Source of the DNA: Sedimenticola selenatireducens
GTDB taxonomy: Bacteria; Pseudomonadota; Gammaproteobacteria; Chromatiales; Chromatiaceae
Length of the DNA: 64,000 bases
NCBI RefSeq assembly: GCF_007625115.1
Contig: NZ_VMNH01000010.1
Span: 62,001 to 126,000, forward strand
Direction of reading: 5' to 3'
The position numbers and the translations under genes are program-made. The notes beneath the pieces were generated by a model. The model was not told the origin of the DNA and did no database searches. It worked only from the letters and a program-made list of their open reading frames with translations. The first letter of the stretch is position 1, and every line of letters starts with the position of its first letter. Positions 1-9,407 of this stretch are shown here, piece after piece.

Positions 1-1053
1 AATGAATCCGTCAGCCCGGCCGGTTCACACAAGCCAAATACCGCTGTAGCCCAAGCCTATTACAACAAACAGGCTGGTATTAAGAAACTGACAACCGAGA
101 CCGGGGCAGGACAATGGGGCTGTTCAATTGCCTTAGCAGGTCAGATGTTTGGTCTGGAAGTTGAGGTCTTCATGGTCAACATCAGCTATGGCCAGAAGCC
201 CTACCGCCGTACCATGATGAAAACCTGGGGGGCCCAGGTACATGCCAGCCCTACAAACCTGACCGAATCGGGCCGCTCTGTACTGGCCAAGGACCCGAAC
301 AGTGAAGGCTCATTGGGCATCGCCATCTCTGAAGCAGTTGAGATTGCAGCAAGCAGGCCTGACACAAACTACGCCCTGGGTTCCGTGCTCAATCACGTAC
401 TGCTGCACCAGACAATCATCGGTGAAGAGGCGAAAAAGCAGCTTGCCATGGTAGGTGAATATCCAGACATGATTTTCGCGCCTTGTGGTGGTGGATCAAA
501 CTTTGGTGGTATCGCTTTCCCGTTTTTTGCAGACAAGGCGGCCGGTAAGCAAATTGAATTGATCGCCGTTGAACCCACCTCCTGCCCGACACTGACCAAA
601 GGCACCTATGCCTATGACTTTGGCGATGCCATCGGTCTCACTCCTCTCATGAAGATGTACACCCTGGGTCATGATTTCATGCCCCCAGGCATCCATGCAG
701 GCGGTCTCCGCTATCACGGTGACTCAGCCTTAATCAGTCAGCTCTACAATGAAGGATTACTAGGGGCTGTAGCCGTACCACAGATAGAAACCTTCGAGGC
801 TGGCGTGCTCTTTGCCAAGAGTGAAGGCATTGTTCCCGCGCCTGAATCAACCCACGCCATTGCTGCCACAATCCGTGAGGCAAAGCGCTGCGCTGAGACG
901 GGTGAAGCCAAGACCCTGCTGTTCAATCTGTCAGGCCATGGTCACTTTGACATGACATCTTACGACCGCTACTTTGCGGGCGAGCTGGAAGACTATGATT
1001 ACCCTGAGGAGGCGATCAAAGAATCTCTGGCCCATCTGCCGAAGGTTGGTTAA
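1..1053 (+). CDS. trpB: Tryptophan synthase beta chain, TrpB2-type (5' end outside window)
   Basis: The reading frame is open from base 1, so the N-terminus is missing. The product is a PLP enzyme that condenses indole with serine to make tryptophan. The cofactor lysine sits in GSHKPNT at bases 25-45, and the phosphate-binding glycine loop CGGGSN is near bases 484-501. The sequence (for example TTETGAGQWG, and the SGHGHFD near the C-terminus) fits the longer TrpB2 family rather than the TrpB1 subunit that pairs with TrpA. No trpA is adjacent. TrpB2 enzymes can serve as a salvage or indole-scavenging activity. The family call is confident; the physiological role is inference. Confidence 0.9.
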   Translation, partial: NESVSPAGSHKPNTAVAQAYYNKQAGIKKLTTETGAGQWGCSIALAGQMFGLEVEVFMVNISYGQKPYRRTMMKTWGAQVHASPTNLTESGRSVLAKDPNSEGSLGIAISEAVEIAASRPDTNYALGSVLNHVLLHQTIIGEEAKKQLAMVGEYPDMIFAPCGGGSNFGGIAFPFFADKAAGKQIELIAVEPTSCPTLTKGTYAYDFGDAIGLTPLMKMYTLGHDFMPPGIHAGGLRYHGDSALISQLYNEGLLGAVAVPQIETFEAGVLFAKSEGIVPAPESTHAIAATIREAKRCAETGEAKTLLFNLSGHGHFDMTSYDRYFAGELEDYDYPEEAIKESLAHLPKVG

Positions 1054-1062
1054 CTGAATTAC

Positions 1063-1142
1063 CCGGGGAGGTTGGAGTCAAATGATTTGAATCAGGCTGA
1101 AATACGAAAATATACCCTGGTTTAAATTGACTCCGACCCCGG
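1063..1142. repeat. Imperfect inverted repeat between trpB and the FNR-like gene
   Basis: The 132-base gap after trpB is bounded by CCGGGG...GGAGTCAA on the left (1063-1081) and TTGACTCC...CCCCGG on the right (1128-1142). The octamer GGAGTCAA/TTGACTCC and the hexamer CCGGGG/CCCCGG are perfectly complementary, with a two-base length difference between them. It could be a REP/MITE-like mobile repeat or a weak terminator hairpin. There is no T-run after it. Confidence 0.45.
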
Positions 1143-1185
1143 TGTAACAGACCCGGGATATTTTTCCGTACTTAGAGAATAATCG

Positions 1186-1890
1186 ATGAAAAACCTCTCC
1201 GACAAAGAAGCCTGGGAAGGCGTTGCCGACTGCATCAGCTGCACGCTGCGAAATTCAGTGCTGTTTGCGGGACTGGAAGAGGGCGACTTCGACAAGATTC
1301 ACCAACCCATCGACCTCTACACACTGCCTGCTGGATCAACGCTTTATCGGACTGGGGACAAGGCTGATCGTCTGTATACGATACGTAGCGGTGTATTGAA
1401 GCTTATCCAATACCTGCCAGATGGCACACAACGAATAGTGCGTCTGATCCGTTCTACTGATGTAACGGGGCTGGAAGCCCTGCTAGGCCAACCCTATCAA
1501 CATGATGCCGTGGTGTTACAACCAACCCAGGCCTGTAGCCTGCCTGTGAGCGTGGTACAAGCACTCTCTCAAACCAATCCAAAATTGCATCATGAGTTAC
1601 TGAAACGCTGGCAAAGAGCCCTCGAAGAAGCCGATGCATGGCTAACAGAGCTCTCTACTGGCTCAGCCAAGCAGCGTGTTGCACGCCTTCTGTTACGTTT
1701 GGTGCGCGACCAGGCAACGAGTGAATGCGAGCTGTTTCCACGCGAAGACATGGGGGCCATGCTCGGCATCACTACGGAGACCACCAGTCGTACAATCGCA
1801 GAATTCAAGCGCCAGAGCCTATTGGTGGAGACTGAACCCAATAAGTACCTCCTGGATATCCGTAACCTGGAGTTTATTGCTGATAATTGA
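1186..1890 (+). CDS. Crp/Fnr-family transcription regulator
   Basis: A 234-residue regulator with an N-terminal cyclic-nucleotide-binding-like beta-roll (about residues 25-140), a long dimer helix, and a C-terminal winged helix. The recognition helix contains ETTSR, matching the E-x-x-S-R pattern with which FNR reads TTGAT half-sites, so an FNR-like operator is expected. The N-terminus has CISC (Cys16, Cys19), and Cys112 lies at the place of FNR Cys122, but the position of FNR Cys29 is Val25. Only three of the four FNR cluster ligands are therefore visible, and a classical oxygen-sensing 4Fe-4S cluster is uncertain. The ATG at 1186 follows AGAGAA. It has no obvious operon partner. Confidence 0.88.
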   Translation: MKNLSDKEAWEGVADCISCTLRNSVLFAGLEEGDFDKIHQPIDLYTLPAGSTLYRTGDKADRLYTIRSGVLKLIQYLPDGTQRIVRLIRSTDVTGLEALLGQPYQHDAVVLQPTQACSLPVSVVQALSQTNPKLHHELLKRWQRALEEADAWLTELSTGSAKQRVARLLLRLVRDQATSECELFPREDMGAMLGITTETTSRTIAEFKRQSLLVETEPNKYLLDIRNLEFIADN

Positions 1891-2007
1891 GGAATATCAT
1901 CTCTTGGATTGAGATTTTTCAATGCAGGGCTGCAAATGAGATCGTAAGGTTGGAAAAGATCGATTTAACAGTACCAGGGATATTGGAAGTCCCCCCAGGA
2001 GTCTCAC

Positions 2008-2421
2008 ATGCAGCAGTCCCTTACGCGGGAAGAGTATTCTGTATTCTCGCTAGAGATTGAAAAATCAGAAACCAACTGCAAAAATGCAGACGAAATCATT
2101 GATCACTTCAAGGCCTGTATAGAAGCTGATCCATCGGCTGAATTTATTGCAACCTTCGATCACTACTCCCATACCCGTAAGTTGCCGAACGGGGTGATAA
2201 ACGAAGAGATCCAAGATGCCCGCAATGTTCTGTTCTGCTTTGGACTTGCACTGCCGGCACCTGAGGTGATGGCGGTTCGCCCTCGCTCCATAGGGATTGT
2301 TGAATTGCCCGAGCATTTTTTCATTACCTTTATGGAAGCCCCCATGCCCGTGGCTAACACAGTTATGGAGAGTTGGGCTAAATCGCTCTGCCGGAAACCT
2401 GCGAGGATGGCGTCCCTGTAG
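2008..2421 (+). CDS. Conserved-looking hypothetical protein, 137 aa
   Basis: I do not recognise a named family with confidence. The ATG at 2008 is preceded by a good ribosome binding site (AGGAG near 1998). The product is soluble, without signal peptide or membrane segment. It is slightly acidic in the first half and carries an FDHYSHTRKLP segment near residue 50 that looks like a conserved core. The coding frame ends 62 bases before the patatin-like lipoprotein on the same strand, so the two may be co-transcribed. A hairpin (GGTAAAC/GTTTACC, 2442-2460) lies in that spacer. Confidence 0.7.
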   Translation: MQQSLTREEYSVFSLEIEKSETNCKNADEIIDHFKACIEADPSAEFIATFDHYSHTRKLPNGVINEEIQDARNVLFCFGLALPAPEVMAVRPRSIGIVELPEHFFITFMEAPMPVANTVMESWAKSLCRKPARMASL

Positions 2422-2483
2422 TAGCAGTGTCAGTGTTATGCGGTAAACTAACCGTTTACCATTCACAAGATACTGTGAGACCC

Positions 2484-3842
2484 ATGCATCAAAACCTGCA
2501 ACTCGCCTGGTTACTGTTCGCCATCCTACTTTTAGGCGGATGCGCAAGTACGGCCCGCTTCCCAGACAACCCCCCCCTGGTAGAAGCCAAACCAACAATG
2601 CACCCTCAAGTCCCTGAATCTACCCTCGTGATACTGACCATATCGGGCGGTGGAAGCCGGGCATCGGCGTTTGCCTATGGGGTACTGGAGGCACTCTGGC
2701 AGACCCCCGTATACGATGATGCCAACTCACCTTCGCTCTTAGATAAAGTCAATCTTATATCGGCGGTCTCCGGGGGTAGCATCATCGCCGCCTATTATGG
2801 ATTACACGGGGATAGACTGTTCCGCGACTTTCGATCTGACTTTATAGATCAGGATGTTCGCAGTGAGTTGCGCCAGCGGATGTTATCACTTGAAAACCTC
2901 TCCAGGCTCTCTTCCACAACCTTTGGCTCCGGCGATATTCTGGATGAGTTCTTCCGTGAGAAGCTCTTTGGTGAACACACGCTCAGCGAGCTATTCGATG
3001 AACAAGGTCCGATGGTGATCATCAACGCCACGGATCTCTTCAAAGGGAGCCGCTTTGGATTTACGCCCGAGTTTTTTTCTCTGATCTGCTCCGACACACA
3101 ACAATTTCCTGTTGCACGGGCTGTCGCAGCATCCAGCGCCGTTCCGCTCATCTTCACACCAGTGACTATGACCAACCGCGCGGGGAATTGTAACTACCCC
3201 GTGCCCCAATGGGTTCACAGTGGCTTAGCCGAAAAGAATACCAACCCACGCCGCCATCGACTGGCGCAGATTTGGAGCCGCTACCTGAATCAGACCGAGC
3301 ACCCCTATATTCACCTATTGGATGGTGGACTTTCCGATAACCTGGGGCTTCGGGCGATTATGGATCAGGTGATTATTCACGATGGCCTGATCAATACACT
3401 GAAAAACCACTCGCTGAATGGCGTTCGTCGTATCGTGTTGATTGAAGTTGATGCGGCCGCCCGTCTACCCACCGAATGGGAAAAGATGCCAAGCCATCCT
3501 CCCCAGTCAGTCATCCTCGATGCTGCCAGCACCACACCTCTGAGCAACTATAATTTTGAGACCAAGGCCTATCTGCACAGCCATATGACCCCTTGGCTGG
3601 AACAGAAAAGGGGGCCAGAGGAGTGTCCGGATCAAACAGATTGTCGACTGGAACTCTACTTTATTAATGTAGATCTGGAGGATGCCACTGAACAGCTTAA
3701 TGGTCAGGCATTGTCGAGTATTCCCACTGATTTCAATCTGCCAGAACAGGGCGCCGACCAGCTCATCCGAGCCGGACAGCGACTGCTGCGTGAGCATCCG
3801 GAGTTCAAGCGTCTGTTAGGAGAAATGTACCCGGGAAATTGA
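2484..3842 (+). CDS. Patatin-like phospholipase, lipoprotein
   Basis: A 452-residue protein from the ATG at 2484; an earlier in-frame start at 2427 would put non-signal sequence before the signal peptide. A hydrophobic stretch ends in the lipobox LLGGC (Cys20), predicting a lipid-anchored envelope protein. Patatin hallmarks are present in order: the oxyanion loop SGGGSR (about residues 54-59), the nucleophile-serine elbow SAVSGGS (about 95-101), and the catalytic-aspartate motif DGG in LLDGGLSDN (about 290). The family hydrolyses acyl esters of phospholipids. The physiological substrate cannot be told. The N-terminal lipobox makes membrane lipid turnover more likely than secretion as a toxin. 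Confidence 0.88.
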   Translation: MHQNLQLAWLLFAILLLGGCASTARFPDNPPLVEAKPTMHPQVPESTLVILTISGGGSRASAFAYGVLEALWQTPVYDDANSPSLLDKVNLISAVSGGSIIAAYYGLHGDRLFRDFRSDFIDQDVRSELRQRMLSLENLSRLSSTTFGSGDILDEFFREKLFGEHTLSELFDEQGPMVIINATDLFKGSRFGFTPEFFSLICSDTQQFPVARAVAASSAVPLIFTPVTMTNRAGNCNYPVPQWVHSGLAEKNTNPRRHRLAQIWSRYLNQTEHPYIHLLDGGLSDNLGLRAIMDQVIIHDGLINTLKNHSLNGVRRIVLIEVDAAARLPTEWEKMPSHPPQSVILDAASTTPLSNYNFETKAYLHSHMTPWLEQKRGPEECPDQTDCRLELYFINVDLEDATEQLNGQALSSIPTDFNLPEQGADQLIRAGQRLLREHPEFKRLLGEMYPGN

Positions 3843-3886
3843 GGCTGTTTCTATGAATACCAGAAGTGTTGACCCGGTAAAAACGC

Positions 3887-5116
3887 TTATCCCTTGGCCC
3901 CATAATGGCGTTCAACATACTGCGCTACTAATGCCTGAAACTCCTGCGCAATATGATCACCTTTCAGGGTGACGGTCTTCTCTCCATCCTCATAGACTGG
4001 CGCTACCGGGACCTCCCCACTCCCCGGAAGACTGATCCCGATATTGGCATGTTTGCTCTCACCAGGACCGTTAACAACACAACCCATGACTGCTACATTC
4101 ATCGCTTCCACACCCGGATACTTGCCACTCCAGAGTGGCATTTGGTCGCGAAGATACTGCTGGATCTCTTGGGCCAGTTGCTGAAAAAAGACACTACTGG
4201 TACGACCACAGCCTGGGCAGGCTATCACCATCGGGGTAAATGAGCGCAGCCCCATCGACTGCAGAATCTCTTGCGCCACCTGCACCTCTTGGGTTCGAGC
4301 GCCACCCGGCTCTGGAGTCAGAGAAATGCGAATGGTGTCCCCAATCCCCTCCTGCAGCAACACAGCCAAGGCAGCCGTAGACGAGACAATACCCTTTGAA
4401 CCCATACCGGCTTCTGTCAGCCCCAGATGCAGGGCATAGTCACAACGACTTGAAAGCGCTCGGTACACACCGATCAAATCCTGCACGCCGCTCATCTTGC
4501 AAGAGAGAATGATCCGATCTCGCCCCAGCCCAAGTGCTTCCGCCCGACGGGCATTATCCAGGGCAGAAACAACCATGATCTCCCGGGTAATTTGGTCGTT
4601 ATCCAAGGGCTGGGACGACTGCGCATTCTCATCCATCATGCGCACCACCAGCTCCTGGTCCATACTACCCCAGTTAACACCGATACGAACGGCCTTGTCA
4701 TAACGGCAGGCCAACTCAATCATCGATGCAAATTTCTCGTCCCTATTGGCACCGCGCCCCACATTTCCAGGGTTGATCCGGTATTTGTCGAGTGCCTCGG
4801 CACATTCAGGATATTTTTGCAGCAGCTTATGGCCGTTGAAATGAAAATCACCCACAAGCGGAACATTAACACCCCGCTTATCCAGCCCCTCACGAATAGT
4901 TGCGACTGCTCGCGCCGCCTCTTCCGTGTTCACGGTGATTCGAACCAGTTCAGAACCCGCCTTATGCAGTTGGGCAACCTGGTTAATGGTGGCAGCGGCA
5001 TCGGCCGTGTCAGTATTGGTCATTGACTGCACCACAACTGGCGCAGATCCACCCACCATGACACCGCCAACACGAACAGTCACGGTAGAGGCACGCATCA
5101 TTTGGGAGCTAGACAT
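3887..5116 (-). CDS. ispG: 4-hydroxy-3-methylbut-2-enyl-diphosphate synthase
   Basis: This is the penultimate enzyme of the MEP isoprenoid pathway, converting MEcPP to HMBPP with a 4Fe-4S cluster. The 409-residue length is normal for the bacterial type without the plant insertion. The N-terminal TIM barrel carries VQSMTNTDT, and the C-terminal cluster domain carries CPGCGR and CVVNGPGE with the three cysteine ligands. It starts nine bases after the PilZ gene, which itself starts within 20 bases of argG, so argG-pilZ-ispG looks like one minus-strand operon. The second MEP gene in the window, dxs, lies far away at 36-38 kb. Confidence 0.97.
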   Translation of the reverse strand: MSSSQMMRASTVTVRVGGVMVGGSAPVVVQSMTNTDTADAAATINQVAQLHKAGSELVRITVNTEEAARAVATIREGLDKRGVNVPLVGDFHFNGHKLLQKYPECAEALDKYRINPGNVGRGANRDEKFASMIELACRYDKAVRIGVNWGSMDQELVVRMMDENAQSSQPLDNDQITREIMVVSALDNARRAEALGLGRDRIILSCKMSGVQDLIGVYRALSSRCDYALHLGLTEAGMGSKGIVSSTAALAVLLQEGIGDTIRISLTPEPGGARTQEVQVAQEILQSMGLRSFTPMVIACPGCGRTSSVFFQQLAQEIQQYLRDQMPLWSGKYPGVEAMNVAVMGCVVNGPGESKHANIGISLPGSGEVPVAPVYEDGEKTVTLKGDHIAQEFQALVAQYVERHYGAKG

Positions 5117-5125
5117 GGACGCTTA

Positions 5126-5395
5126 TTACTCAACAAACTTGATCGCAACACCTGTACCCGACTCAACACGCACAACTACTGCCCGCTGCGGAATGGGATC
5201 TTCGATATCCATGGCCTCCACTTCTACCACATCATCGACGGCAGGTAGAGGCTCATCCATAACAATCAGATAGAGTCCGCCATGAGAGAGGTCACGGGTA
5301 TAAACATCCCTAACCCTCCCTTCAGCGTCCGTCAACCTGACATTGGAGCGGAGTGCAAAGCGGGGATGCTCACGATTATCTGCGGAGGGTGCCAT
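5126..5395 (-). CDS. PilZ-domain protein (c-di-GMP binding)
   Basis: A single-domain PilZ protein of about 89 residues. The c-di-GMP signature appears as REHPRF (RxxxR-like arginines, about residues 9-14) followed by DLSHGG (D/NxSxxG, about 36-41). Such proteins act as cytoplasmic c-di-GMP receptors that change motility, exopolysaccharide or enzyme activity. An in-frame TTG lies just upstream at 5398, and AGGAG at about 5407-5411 suits either start. It sits between argG and ispG with gaps of only 10-20 bases, so it is transcribed with housekeeping biosynthesis genes. No target can be inferred from this placement. Confidence 0.85.
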   Translation of the reverse strand: MAPSADNREHPRFALRSNVRLTDAEGRVRDVYTRDLSHGGLYLIVMDEPLPAVDDVVEVEAMDIEDPIPQRAVVVRVESGTGVAIKFVE

Positions 5396-5412
5396 CAATC
5401 AAATCGCTCCTG

Positions 5413-6636
5413 TTAGCTCTTTTTCAGTCTTGAGGCCACACGCAGTCGTAATGCGTTGAGCTTGATAAAACCACTCGCATCCTTTTGATCATAGGCACCG
5501 GCATCATCCTCAAAGGTAGCAATGCTGGCATCGAACAGACTGTTGGTATCCGACTTACGACCCGCCACAATGACATTGCCCTTATACAGCTTCATACGGA
5601 CCACACCATTCACGACCTGCTGGGTATGGTCGATCAATGCCTGCAGTGCTTCTCGTTCAGGACTCCACCAGTAGCCGTTGTACACAATACTGGCATATTT
5701 TGGCATCAGCTCATCTTTAAGGTGGGCTGCTTCACGATCCAGCGTCAGTGACTCAATCGCACGATGCGCTTTCAGCATAATGGTGCCGGCCGGGGTTTCA
5801 TAACAACCGCGCGATTTCATACCGACATAGCGATTTTCAACGATATCATCACGGCCGATACCATTCTCACCACCAACCTTATTGAGATGCACCATCACCT
5901 CAGCAGCACTCATTGGCTTGCCATCAATGGCGACAATGTCGCCTTTGGCATAGGTCAGTTCGACATAAGTGGGCTCATTCGGTGCCTGCTCCGGTGATAC
6001 TGTCCAGCGCCACATATCTTCTTCCGGCTCTGCCCAGGGATCTTCAAGGATATCTCCTTCGTAGGAGATATGCAGCAGATTGGCATCCATAGAATAAGGC
6101 GACTTCTTGCCCTGCTTGACATAGTCGATCTGGATGCCGTGATCTTCCGCATATTTCATCAGCTTCTCACGGGAGAGCAGATCCCACTCACGCCAGGGAG
6201 CAATCACATGAACATCCGGCTTAAGGGCGTAAGCACCCAGTTCAAAGCGAACCTGGTCATTACCCTTGCCCGTCGCACCATGCGAAATGGCATCGGCACC
6301 CGTCTCATTGGCAATCTCAATCAGGCGTTTAGCGATCAGGGGACGAGCGATAGAGGTACCCAGAAGGTATTCGCCTTCATAGATGGCATTGGCTCGAAAC
6401 ATGGGGAAGACAAAATCGCGAGCGAACTCTTCAGTGAGATCGTCGATGTAGATCTCTTTGACACCGGCGGCCTCTGCTTTCGCGCGGGCCGGTTCCAACT
6501 CTTCGCCCTGACCGATATCAGCCGTGAAGGTAACGACCTCACAATCGTACTCTTCCTTAAGCCACTTGAGGATGATGGAAGTATCCAGACCACCTGAATA
6601 TGCAAGTACGACCTTCTTAACGCCAGACGCTGACAT
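5413..6636 (-). CDS. argG: Argininosuccinate synthase
   Basis: The enzyme condenses citrulline and aspartate with ATP in arginine biosynthesis. The protein of 407 residues begins [20 protein letters not shown], with the N-type ATP pyrophosphatase P-loop SGGLDTS. The ATG at 6636 has GGAG about nine bases upstream and matches the family start. The open frame extends 30 codons further upstream, but that extension is not family-like. It is the first gene of the probable argG-pilZ-ispG operon. Confidence 0.97.
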   Translation of the reverse strand: MSASGVKKVVLAYSGGLDTSIILKWLKEEYDCEVVTFTADIGQGEELEPARAKAEAAGVKEIYIDDLTEEFARDFVFPMFRANAIYEGEYLLGTSIARPLIAKRLIEIANETGADAISHGATGKGNDQVRFELGAYALKPDVHVIAPWREWDLLSREKLMKYAEDHGIQIDYVKQGKKSPYSMDANLLHISYEGDILEDPWAEPEEDMWRWTVSPEQAPNEPTYVELTYAKGDIVAIDGKPMSAAEVMVHLNKVGGENGIGRDDIVENRYVGMKSRGCYETPAGTIMLKAHRAIESLTLDREAAHLKDELMPKYASIVYNGYWWSPEREALQALIDHTQQVVNGVVRMKLYKGNVIVAGRKSDTNSLFDASIATFEDDAGAYDQKDASGFIKLNALRLRVASRLKKS

Positions 6637-6759
6637 GGGTAAACTCCGTAGAATGCTGCCGACAATACGGCAATCGAGCCAAGATAAGCGGCATATTATA
6701 GCGCAGTTGGCTGGCTTTTTTACCACCTGTTCAGATGGGTTTTCACGCTATTACCTTAT

Positions 6760-8403
6760 TCAGCGACCTTGGCGTCGCCAGCGCCTGACAATGGCCTCTA
6801 CATCAATGGTATCCGGACCATCCCGCCACATATTAAAGAAGTCGATATCATTACTGTTGGGTTCCGGGCTTGGACGGTGGAACTGGAAGCGTGTCGGCAG
6901 AGGCACCGCCTCGCCCAACGCCATAGCCTCACCTCGGCCAAGTGCGGCCAGGATATTGACCAGATTGGATTCAGCGTCTGGCACCAAATCACGAATGTAC
7001 TGCTGATCATCGGGGTTGGTTACCCGCAGGCAGATAAAGCTGCTGCACTGAGCAAGCACGGTTTCGGAAAGCTCATGGGGCCTCTGACTCACGACCGCCA
7101 GCCCGACACCGTACTTACGACCTTCCTTGGCGATCCGCTCCATTGAGCGCCGGGTCCCCTCAAACTGGGTGCCCGCCTCCCTTGGGATATAGTTGTGCGC
7201 CTCTTCGCAGACCAACAGAATCGGAAACTCACGGGACTGTGGGTTCCAGTAATTGAATTCAAAAGCGAGGCGTCCTATCTGCGCTGAGACGGTGGGGCGT
7301 ACATCAAACGGCACCGAGCTAAAATCGATCACGGTTATCTGCCGTTTTGGCTCAACCAGACCGACAAACTCCCTTAACAGATCAGCCAGGGTATCCGAAG
7401 ATTTACGGCGCTTAGGCTTGAACAGAAAATCATAGCGGACGTCATTAAAGCGGCTCTGCAGTTTGATTAAAAATTCATCAAACTGACCATACAGCGCACC
7501 TTTAACCTTACCAAAATCCGTAACCTGTTCATTGGCGCGCTTAAACTGCTGGAACAACTCCGACAGTGAAAAATAGACAGGAGAATCGATGGAGATATGG
7601 GCATCCTCCATACCAGTGTTGGCCTTTCGCCGTAACACCAGGAGGAGTTCTCGTAGAAATGCCATCTGAGTGGATGATTTACTATCCTCCCGGTCAATCA
7701 GCAGGTCGACCAGCTCGCCGTAGGTCAGCAACCAGTAGGGAATCTCCAGATTACGGGCATCAATATACCGGTAAGTCCCCTCGGTAAATGCGGAGTGCTC
7801 TTGCTCGCCCTCGCGCCAGACATACTCCCCATGCAGATCCAGGAGGATCACATGAGCTTTAGGCATCACTTTGACCGTACGCTGAAGAATGCTCGCTACC
7901 GCCCAGGATTTACCCGCACCGGATTGTCCCAAGATCGCCATGTGTCGACCGAAAAGCGCCGTCGGATTTAAACAGACGCCTAAAGAGGTGAGCGAGGGTA
8001 AGAATCCCAACTCAAAACCTGTAGATTGGAACTTTTTAAACAGTATGGCGATCTCATCCGGCCGAACGACATGCACTTCTGCCCCAGGCGTCGGGTAATG
8101 AATAACACCGCGGTGGAAACTGCGATTTTCATCCAGCTCGCCCAGTGGCACCAGCGTCATCATCCCACGGACGCCACCCGCATTGACCGCATACTCTTGG
8201 CCGGCGCCGATGACCATGGTGACCACCTCGACACCACGCTGCTTGACCATGATGTAGGTGCCCAGCTGTCCAACTGCAACCTCATTCCCCCCTGATGAAA
8301 CCATTGGGAAATCATCACCATCCATCAACGTGAGCTCGGCGATCATGATATTTTCACGTACTTCGGTAACTCTACCGATCAGGGTTTCCGCATTTGCCGT
8401 CAT
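6760..8403 (-). CDS. HerA-like ATPase (DUF87)
   Basis: About 547 residues from the ATG at 8403, chosen over an in-frame start 25 codons upstream because an AGGA site precedes it and the HAS-barrel begins right after. An N-terminal HAS-like beta barrel (about 1-90) is followed by a HerA/FtsK-type RecA fold. Walker A is GQSGAGKS (about residue 160), Walker B is ILLVCEEAH, and an arginine-rich RSMERIAKEGRK segment follows. HerA ATPases form hexameric DNA pumps and often work with the nuclease NurA or with defence nucleases. No nuclease gene is adjacent, so this looks like the stand-alone bacterial form. The role is unassigned. Confidence 0.85.
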   Translation of the reverse strand: MTANAETLIGRVTEVRENIMIAELTLMDGDDFPMVSSGGNEVAVGQLGTYIMVKQRGVEVVTMVIGAGQEYAVNAGGVRGMMTLVPLGELDENRSFHRGVIHYPTPGAEVHVVRPDEIAILFKKFQSTGFELGFLPSLTSLGVCLNPTALFGRHMAILGQSGAGKSWAVASILQRTVKVMPKAHVILLDLHGEYVWREGEQEHSAFTEGTYRYIDARNLEIPYWLLTYGELVDLLIDREDSKSSTQMAFLRELLLVLRRKANTGMEDAHISIDSPVYFSLSELFQQFKRANEQVTDFGKVKGALYGQFDEFLIKLQSRFNDVRYDFLFKPKRRKSSDTLADLLREFVGLVEPKRQITVIDFSSVPFDVRPTVSAQIGRLAFEFNYWNPQSREFPILLVCEEAHNYIPREAGTQFEGTRRSMERIAKEGRKYGVGLAVVSQRPHELSETVLAQCSSFICLRVTNPDDQQYIRDLVPDAESNLVNILAALGRGEAMALGEAVPLPTRFQFHRPSPEPNSNDIDFFNMWRDGPDTIDVEAIVRRWRRQGR

Positions 8404-8542
8404 TGTTCTTACCCATTCCTGGTTAGTAACGTTTGTTATTTTTTCTCTGGATATGCCTGTTCCTGAAGAATACTCCACATTAACACGGTTTGTTGTGAAA
8501 TATTATCCAGGATAGAACAGGGAATAACGGCAAGGCTGGAAA

Positions 8543-9322
8543 TCAGAATTTCGTAAGAAACTCATCCAGCAGTTTGGCGAAGGCCTTGGGCTGCTCGGCA
8601 TAGACCCAATGGCCCGCCTCAGATACAACTTGCATTTGGGACTGGGGAAATAGACGCCGAATCACAGGACGAGACGCCGGCTGCACATAATCTGATTTTC
8701 CGCCGTAGATAAAGAGGGTCGGGCCGCTATACGAGGGGGTATTCTCAAGTGGGAAACCGACTATTTCAGACATGCCTTTGGTAAGACTCGCAAGATTCAT
8801 GCGCCAGCCCCATTCACCGTCGACATTCTGTAGGTTTTGCAACAGAAACTGCCTCAGACCCACTTCATCGATAGAGCGCGCTAGAATAGCGTCCGCCTCA
8901 GCACGACTTCCCACACTGCTCTCATCTACGGCATGCAGCGCCTGGTAGATCAAATCGAATCGATTCGGATAGGCAACGGGCGCAATATCCACCACCACCA
9001 GCGCCGTGACCCGCTCTGGTTTATCGAGGGCCAACCACATAGCCGCCTTACCACCCATGCTATGGCCAATCAGCAGGGCTGAATCCAAACCCTGTTCATC
9101 GATGAGCTTATCTATATCACGGGCGAGTGCTGGATAACTCACATCATCATCGTGAGGTGAGCGCCCATGATTGCGCAGATCAGGCACCAATACATGGAAG
9201 CGTTCAGACAGACCCTTGGCAATAGTCATCCAGTTTGAAGAGGAACCCAGCAGGCCATGCAGCAGTATCAGCGTAGGGTGGCGATTGGAGTAACTGCCAA
9301 ATTCCCGGTAATTCAGTCTCAT
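8543..9322 (-). CDS. Alpha/beta-hydrolase esterase (YbfF-like)
   Basis: A 259-residue soluble alpha/beta hydrolase from the ATG at 9322. The catalytic triad is readable: the nucleophile serine in GHSMGG (about residue 90), an aspartate in YGGKSDY, and a histidine in EAGHWVY near the C-terminus. HGLLGSSSNW forms the oxyanion loop. The sequence resembles YbfF/abhydrolase-11 acyl esterases. It is downstream of lipoamide dehydrogenase on the same strand, but a strong hairpin (9346-9395) separates them. The in-frame start at 9382 would place the hairpin inside the gene, so the shorter start is preferred. Confidence 0.85.
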   Translation of the reverse strand: MRLNYREFGSYSNRHPTLILLHGLLGSSSNWMTIAKGLSERFHVLVPDLRNHGRSPHDDDVSYPALARDIDKLIDEQGLDSALLIGHSMGGKAAMWLALDKPERVTALVVVDIAPVAYPNRFDLIYQALHAVDESSVGSRAEADAILARSIDEVGLRQFLLQNLQNVDGEWGWRMNLASLTKGMSEIVGFPLENTPSYSGPTLFIYGGKSDYVQPASRPVIRRLFPQSQMQVVSEAGHWVYAEQPKAFAKLLDEFLTKF

Positions 9323-9345
9323 TGTTTTTACCCGACTAGAAATAG

Positions 9346-9395
9346 AAACGGCGCAGCGTTGCGGGAAACTATGCCCCCGCAAACCTGCGCCGTTT
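9346..9395 (-). terminator. Strong hairpin after lipoamide dehydrogenase
   Basis: Two arms of 11 bp (AAACGGCGCAG/CTGCGCCGTTT) and 7 bp (TTGCGGG/CCCGCAA) are separated by a 2x2 internal loop. On the minus strand the stem ends in GTTTCTATTTCT. It lies between the lpd stop (9408) and the esterase ATG (9322). Confidence 0.75.
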
Positions 9396-9407
9396 AATCA
9401 TACAGCC

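Noticed and set aside
1899-1915. Short hairpin ATCTC/GAGAT after the FNR-like gene
   Set aside because: Five-base stem is too weak to list as a terminator.
2065-2598. A 177-codon minus-strand frame across the hypothetical gene and the patatin signal peptide
   Set aside because: Overlaps two plus-strand genes with better starts and motifs.
6070-6597. A 175-codon plus-strand frame in argG
   Set aside because: Antisense to argG, with no start signal and no recognisable domain.
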